Assembly: GCA_049459795.1 (NCBI GenBank)
Contig: JBMUDS010000033.1
Span: 1-10,392, forward strand
Reading direction: 5' to 3'
DNA from: SYAN01 sp049459795
GTDB taxonomy: Bacteria > Actinomycetota > Actinomycetes > Nanopelagicales > Nanopelagicaceae
DNA: 10,392 nucleotides
In this document: piece after piece, positions 6,718 to 10,392 of the stretch
Position numbering within the stretch: position 1 is the stretch's first letter
Layout of the letters: every line of letters starts with the position of its first letter
Notes under the pieces: generated by a model
Databases searched by the model: none
Told to the model about the DNA's origin: nothing
The model's input: only the letters and a program-made list of their open reading frames with translations
Made by a program: the position numbers and the translations under genes

Positions 6718-7424
6718 CAGTACCCCAAATACGCTGACCGAAGCGCAGGATCGTCGATCAATGACTTGGCATCTCCTTGGGCGACGATCTGCCCGAGGTT
6801 GATGATGATTCCCTTATCCGCGATCGAAAGTGCGCCCATCGCATTCTGCTCGACGAGAACGATCGTGATACCTCTTTCTCTGCACAATTTCGAAACCGTC
6901 TCGAAGATCTGCTCGACGACAAGCGGCGCAAGTCCCAGCGATGGCTCATCAAGTAAGAGAAGTGACGGCTTCGATACAAGCGCCCGACCGATCGCAAGCA
7001 TCTGACGCTCACCACCAGAGAGCGTGTCCGCACGTTGCGCCATTCGCTCACCAAGTCGCGGGAAGAGCTCGACCGCCTCATCGATCGACTCTTTCAATTC
7101 CTCTTTATTGCTGCGCCATAGCCCACCTAAAGCCAAGTTCTCTTTGACTGTGAGCTCTGGAATCACCGACTTTCCCTCAGAAACATGGCTGATTCCACGC
7201 CGGACGAGATCCTCTGGTTTCATCCCAGTGATCTCACGCTCATTCCACCAGACCTTGCCGAGCTTCGATTCCTTAAGTCCCGACAAAGTACGAAGCAGAG
7301 TCGTCTTTCCCGCACCGTTCGATCCGATCACCGCAGCGAGTGATCCGGTCGCTACCTCAAAGGAGATTCCATCGATCGCACGGATTGCACCATGCTCGAC
7401 GACAAGGCGTTCGACTTTAAGCAT
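6717..7424 (-). CDS. livF: LivF-type ABC ATPase
   Basis: A 235-residue cytoplasmic ATPase that powers the importer. Walker A GSNGAGKT is at 34-41 (Ser where Pro is usual), the signature LSGGERQ at 135-141 is canonical, and Walker B LLLLDEPSLGLAP is at 155-167. The switch position is VEQN (191-194), where LivF proteins typically have Gln instead of the His of other ABC ATPases. SHVSEGKSVIPELTVKENL (79-97) matches the family's region after the Q-loop. It starts one base inside the livG stop (TGATG) and ends one base inside the livH start, a tightly coupled arrangement. It pairs with LivG, whose signature motif is altered, so its canonical signature may carry most of the ATPase activity of the pair. 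Confidence 0.95.
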   Translation of the reverse strand: MLKVERLVVEHGAIRAIDGISFEVATGSLAAVIGSNGAGKTTLLRTLSGLKESKLGKVWWNEREITGMKPEDLVRRGISHVSEGKSVIPELTVKENLALGGLWRSNKEELKESIDEAVELFPRLGERMAQRADTLSGGERQMLAIGRALVSKPSLLLLDEPSLGLAPLVVEQIFETVSKLCRERGITIVLVEQNAMGALSIADKGIIINLGQIVAQGDAKSLIDDPALRSAYLGY

Positions 7425-8212
7425 CAGTGTCCCGCCCCACTATTCGCGCCACTACCAAGATACGCCTCGATCACATCTGGATCGTTTCGCACCTCATCAG
7501 CGGTTCCATTAGCAATCACTTCGCCAAAGTTCAAGACATAGATCCGATTACATACCGTCATCACGACATCCATATGGTGCTCGACGATGATGATCGAACA
7601 TGAAGAAGTGAGATTGCGGATCAATCCATTGAGCCATGCGATGTCTTGTGCTCCTAGACCACCCGCTGGTTCATCGAGAAGCAAGATCTTCGGATCACTG
7701 ACAAGCGCACGAGCGATCGCAACTCGCTTCGTATCCGGATATGACAAGGTATCGGCACGGCGATCTGCAAGATGTCCGGCATAGACCCGCTCAAGGACTG
7801 TCTGCGCTTTCTGAGCCAAAGCCTTCTCGTCCTTATATGTGAGTCCTAAAGCTGCGCGAACAAGTCCAGTCTTCGCCATTCGATCGGCGCCAAGCATCAC
7901 ATTCTCTAAGACTGTGAGATCAGGGAAGAGACCAACCCCTTGCAAAGTCCGCGCAATGCCGAGCTCGACCAATTGATCCGGACGCGGCCACTTCTTATCA
8001 GCGCCAAATAACTTCAACGATCCATTCGCAGGCGTGACGAAACCGGAGAGCGCGTTGAAGAGCGTCGTCTTTCCGGCACCATTCGGACCGATAAGTCCTA
8101 GGACTTCACCTTCTCGAAGATTGAGCGTCACATCGCTCAACGCCTTCAATCCACCGAAATTGACCGAAAGAGAATCGATTTCGAGAATCGGATTAGTCGT
8201 TGGTCCGCTCAT
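7424..8212 (-). CDS. livG: LivG-type ABC ATPase with altered signature motif
   Basis: A 262-residue ATPase, partner of LivF. Walker A GPNGAGKT is at 42-49, the Q-loop is ARTLQGVGLFPDLTVLENVM (87-106), Walker B ILLLDEPAGGLGAQD is at 176-190, and the switch histidine is in VEHHMDVVM (210-218). The signature motif is LSYPDTKRVAIARAL (156-170). LivG proteins usually have LSYGQQR here, so the conserved Gly and Gln are replaced by Pro and Asp; the D-loop is also unusual. I chose the ATG at 8212, giving MSGPTTNPILEIDSLSV, because it matches the usual family length. The open frame extends to 8335, but deeper inside alr. The chosen start overlaps the alr end by 20 bases and has no clear ribosome binding site, suggesting that translation depends on alr. 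Confidence 0.92.
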   Translation of the reverse strand: MSGPTTNPILEIDSLSVNFGGLKALSDVTLNLREGEVLGLIGPNGAGKTTLFNALSGFVTPANGSLKLFGADKKWPRPDQLVELGIARTLQGVGLFPDLTVLENVMLGADRMAKTGLVRAALGLTYKDEKALAQKAQTVLERVYAGHLADRRADTLSYPDTKRVAIARALVSDPKILLLDEPAGGLGAQDIAWLNGLIRNLTSSCSIIIVEHHMDVVMTVCNRIYVLNFGEVIANGTADEVRNDPDVIEAYLGSGANSGAGH

Positions 8213-9362
8213 GATTGACGCAGATTCTAGGCACTCTAGGCCCGATTCTGGTGACAATCTCGTAATTAATTGTTCCTGATGCGCGCGCCCAATCATCTGC
8301 TGTGTACTCGCCCGTAGCGCCATCTCCGAAAACAATCACTAAATCCCCAGTTTCAGCGCTTGACTCTCTTCCGAGATCGACTACGAATTGATCCATTGAA
8401 ACACGACCGATGATCGGTGCACGTTTTCCGCCACTCGCTCCAGGGATGAATACACCCGCTTCAGAATTCGCATTTCGCGGAATCCCATCCGCATAGCCCA
8501 TCGCAACCACACCAAGCTTCGTATCTTTCGAAACGACTGCAGTCGCGCCATAACCAACCGTCGCACCTGCAGGAACATCCTTCACAAGTTGCAACTGTGC
8601 TTTCAAAGTCATCACGCGCTTCAATCCTAAAGACTCGGAGTCCCCCATCATCTTCACATCTGGCGAAAGTCCATAGATCGCGATCCCGCCACGCATCATC
8701 GAATACTTCGCTCTCTGGTTATTCACTTCACTCAAAGTCGCTGCCGAATTCGCGATGTGATGAATGGGAATCGAAAGTCCTCGTGAGAATATTTCATCGA
8801 GCGCGCCATCGAACTTACTTATCTGCTCCTCATTCATCGCTTCGTCCGGCTCATCGGCACGAGCGAAGTGGGTCCATGCACCGACGACTTCAATGAGATC
8901 CCGCTTCACTGCATCAGCGAGCTCATCCAATAAGACCGAGAACTCAGAAGAATCCGCAAAGACTCCACCCCGTGACATCCCGGTATCGATCTCAAGGTGC
9001 ACTCGCGGCCGCACGCCGACCTTCCGCCCAGAAGCGATGATCGCCTTCAAATGCTCACGAGATGGGATAGAGAGGTCGATGTCCTCTCGAATCGCTGAGT
9101 CGAAATCACTTCCAAGCGGCGTCATCCACGCGATCGTCCGCGCCTTTACCCCGGCCGAACGCAAGGAAAGCGCCTCTTCCAATAGGGCAACGCCTAACCA
9201 CTGTGCGCCACCCTCTAACGCTGCTTTCGCGCATGGAACCAAGCCATGTCCATATGCATCTGCTTTGACGACCGCGAGAAGCCTGGCACTTCCGGCCTTC
9301 TCGCGGAGCAAAGCGACATTCGACCTCAACGCACTGAGATCGATCTCAGCGAATGCCCTCAT
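8193..9362 (-). CDS. alr: Alanine racemase
   Basis: A 389-residue PLP enzyme that interconverts L- and D-alanine, supplying D-alanine for peptidoglycan. The PLP lysine is Lys33 in AVVKADAYGHG. The opposite catalytic base is Tyr271 in VGYGAT, and GYADG (289-293), MDQ (323-325) and SGTINYEIVTRIGPRVPR (362-379) match the C-terminal beta domain of the family. HHIANSAAT (201-209) and MMRGGIAIYG (222-231) are the cofactor-binding blocks. Length is typical. The tail after GPRVPR runs ten residues further, into the livG start. The ATG at 9362 has a weak site (AGG, five bases away) and is separated from the PAP2 gene by 23 bases. Together with glmS and the PAP2 gene it forms an envelope-precursor group. 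The cytoplasmic location and function are secure. Confidence 0.96.
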   Translation of the reverse strand: MRAFAEIDLSALRSNVALLREKAGSARLLAVVKADAYGHGLVPCAKAALEGGAQWLGVALLEEALSLRSAGVKARTIAWMTPLGSDFDSAIREDIDLSIPSREHLKAIIASGRKVGVRPRVHLEIDTGMSRGGVFADSSEFSVLLDELADAVKRDLIEVVGAWTHFARADEPDEAMNEEQISKFDGALDEIFSRGLSIPIHHIANSAATLSEVNNQRAKYSMMRGGIAIYGLSPDVKMMGDSESLGLKRVMTLKAQLQLVKDVPAGATVGYGATAVVSKDTKLGVVAMGYADGIPRNANSEAGVFIPGASGGKRAPIIGRVSMDQFVVDLGRESSAETGDLVIVFGDGATGEYTADDWARASGTINYEIVTRIGPRVPRICVNHERTND

Positions 9363-9385
9363 ATACCTATCGTCTCTCTATTCCG

Positions 9386-10060
9386 TTACGACGGCTGCTT
9401 CTTCGACGGCCACGCACGATCGACCGCGATGATGAAGACCAAGAGCGCGCCACCGACAAAGAGTCCACCTAAGAGATCAGAGACCCAATGGGTATCTCGG
9501 AGGATCGATGCAGCACAAACGCTCAGTGAGATGACTCCTACCACCCAACTCAACTTCAAACCCTCGAACGGTTCCCGATGGGTATACCTATAGACAAGGT
9601 ATGCCAACAATCCCCATGTCAGAAGCGCGTTCGATGAATGCCCTGATGGATAGCTCATGCCATCTGCGAAGAGCTCATCGATCTTGAGTCTCGGCTTCGT
9701 CCGACCGAATCCGATCTTCGATGCCCCCACGACCAAGTTCAACAACAAGATCGCAAGCAAAGAGAGATTGAGTGGCCGCCATGATTCGAACCGTCTTCCG
9801 ATCACGATCGCGACAATGACAAGAATCGGCGCAGTAAGACCACGTAGCCCTAGATCATCGACACGACGAATTCCGAACTCGATGATCCACGGGAAGTTCG
9901 GCATATCGATCTCATGCACCCACTGATCGAAAGCGCGAACCGGAGTGTCAAGGACGACCGAAAGCGTCACCGCGACATAACCAAGGAAGAGCGCGACCGA
10001 AAGGCGTATCGCTTTGTACATCTCCAGGCGACGACGTGAGGGAAGTTGCTCTAGCGACAT
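9386..10060 (-). CDS. PAP2-superfamily membrane phosphatase
   Basis: A 224-residue integral membrane protein with about six hydrophobic helices (roughly 17-37, 74-88, 96-113, 142-157, 168-185, 196-213). The three phosphatase motifs are present in partly altered form. Motif 1 is KIGFGRTKP (115-123), with Lys where Arg is usual before Pro. Motif 2 is PSGH (138-141), intact. Motif 3 is SILRDTHWVSD (185-195), with the catalytic His191 and Asp195, but Ser185 in the usual Arg place and an Arg at 188. Known members remove phosphate from lipid pyrophosphates such as undecaprenyl pyrophosphate or from phosphatidate. Its place between glmS and alr favours a lipid-carrier role in the cell envelope, but this is inference. 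It starts 2 bases after the glmS stop, behind a good GGAG site. Confidence 0.88.
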   Translation of the reverse strand: MSLEQLPSRRRLEMYKAIRLSVALFLGYVAVTLSVVLDTPVRAFDQWVHEIDMPNFPWIIEFGIRRVDDLGLRGLTAPILVIVAIVIGRRFESWRPLNLSLLAILLLNLVVGASKIGFGRTKPRLKIDELFADGMSYPSGHSSNALLTWGLLAYLVYRYTHREPFEGLKLSWVVGVISLSVCAASILRDTHWVSDLLGGLFVGGALLVFIIAVDRAWPSKKQPS

Positions 10061-10062
10061 CG

Positions 10063-10392
10063 CTACTCCACAGTGACGGATTTAGCGAGATTTCGCGGCT
10101 GATCCACGTCATTTCCACGGACCAAAGCCATCTCATATGCGAATACCTGCAACGGCACAATCGAGACGATGGGCTGCAACAACTCGAGAGTCGCCGGCAC
10201 ACGGATCGCGTAATCCGTTGCAGGAATATCACTTGCTGTGTCAGCGACAAGGATCACGTGCGCTCCACGCGCCTTCACCTCTTGAATATTGCTCGCCATC
10301 TTCTCGCGAATCTCACTCCCGACTGGCGGCAGAATCGCAATCACCGGAGTTCCCTCCTCGATGAGCGCGATCGGACCATGCTTCAACTCACC
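10063..10392 (-). CDS. glmS: GlmS C-terminal end (cut by window edge)
   Basis: The last 109 residues of glutamine-fructose-6-phosphate aminotransferase (isomerising), which makes glucosamine-6-phosphate, the first committed step to UDP-GlcNAc, peptidoglycan and related polymers. Reading in from the window edge gives GELKHGPIALIEEGTPVIAI, matching the second SIS isomerase domain; the KHGP His corresponds to the ring-opening His504 of the E. coli enzyme. The end VRGNDVDQPRNLAKSVTVE is the near-invariant GlmS tail, with the Lys six residues from the end that corresponds to E. coli Lys603, the fructose-6-phosphate Schiff-base residue. The N-terminal glutaminase half lies outside the window. The frame is complete to its TAG stop and the active-site residues are intact. 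No glmS riboswitch can be assessed, because the 5' end is not in the window. Confidence 0.97.
   Translation of the reverse strand, partial: GELKHGPIALIEEGTPVIAILPPVGSEIREKMASNIQEVKARGAHVILVADTASDIPATDYAIRVPATLELLQPIVSIVPLQVFAYEMALVRGNDVDQPRNLAKSVTVE
10066..10069 (-). promoter_or_regulatory. Ribosome binding site for the PAP2 gene
   Basis: GGAG on the minus strand, 5 bases before the ATG at 10060. It directly abuts the TAG stop of glmS, so ribosomes ending glmS sit over it. This supports the chosen PAP2 start over the internal Met at residue 14. Confidence 0.65.

Noticed and set aside
8093..8106. Perfect 14-bp palindrome AAGTCCTAGGACTT inside livG
   Set aside because: About one such palindrome is expected by chance in 10 kb. 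It encodes the normal VLGL strand just before Walker A and is not near a promoter.
8225..8241. Two TCTAGG-like repeats at the end of alr, resembling CTAG words in the terminator, considered as insertion-site repeats
   Set aside because: Shared words are only 6-8 bases, imperfect, and explained by Leu and Arg codons on the alr side. There is no integrase or target duplication to support an attachment site.
8764..9432. A 222-codon open frame on the plus strand opposite alr
   Set aside because: It is antisense to a clear alanine racemase, low in complexity (rich in Ser, Ala and Arg) and has no recognisable motif.

Overview
The window shows an unbroken run of genes, all on the minus strand, so transcription runs from high to low coordinates. 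The order glmS ... alr ... tsaE-tsaB-rimI-tsaD is the conserved housekeeping order of Actinobacteria as I know it. Dense packing, a GTG start (livM), a probable second one (tsaE), and Gram-positive-style secreted proteins fit that. Base composition looks slightly above 50% GC, lower than in most soil actinobacteria, so a small-genome or aquatic lineage is possible, but that is only inference. No RNA genes, insertion sequences, CRISPR arrays or integrase genes were seen, and no gap between genes exceeds 100 bases.

In transcription order: (1) 10392-8193, an envelope-precursor group: the C-terminal end of glmS (glucosamine-6-phosphate synthase), a six-helix PAP2 phosphatase, and alr (alanine racemase). 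(2) 8212-3396, a complete ABC importer of the branched-chain amino acid (HAAT) type: livG and livF ATPases, livH and livM permeases, and a secreted substrate-binding protein. (3) 3396-1762, a large secreted alpha/beta hydrolase whose start codon overlaps the stop codon of the binding protein. (4) 1682-1757, a non-coding gap holding a small hairpin and a strong GC-rich intrinsic terminator that closes the preceding run. (5) 1663-1, the t6A tRNA-modification cluster tsaE, tsaB, rimI and the start of tsaD, joined by ATGA overlaps.

From alr to the hydrolase almost every junction overlaps or is very short, and the only clear terminator comes after the hydrolase. The importer and hydrolase therefore look like a cassette placed between alr and tsaE and transcribed with the envelope genes. 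The simplest reading is that the hydrolase releases, outside the membrane, a product that the importer takes up. The substrate cannot be told from sequence.

Most of the window is ordinary. Points worth a second look are the coupled hydrolase, a non-canonical ABC signature (LSYPD) in LivG, a binding protein with no lipidation cysteine, a terminator that changes the tsaE start, an altered PAP2 motif, and strong enrichment of GATC. I did not find a clearly undescribed system.
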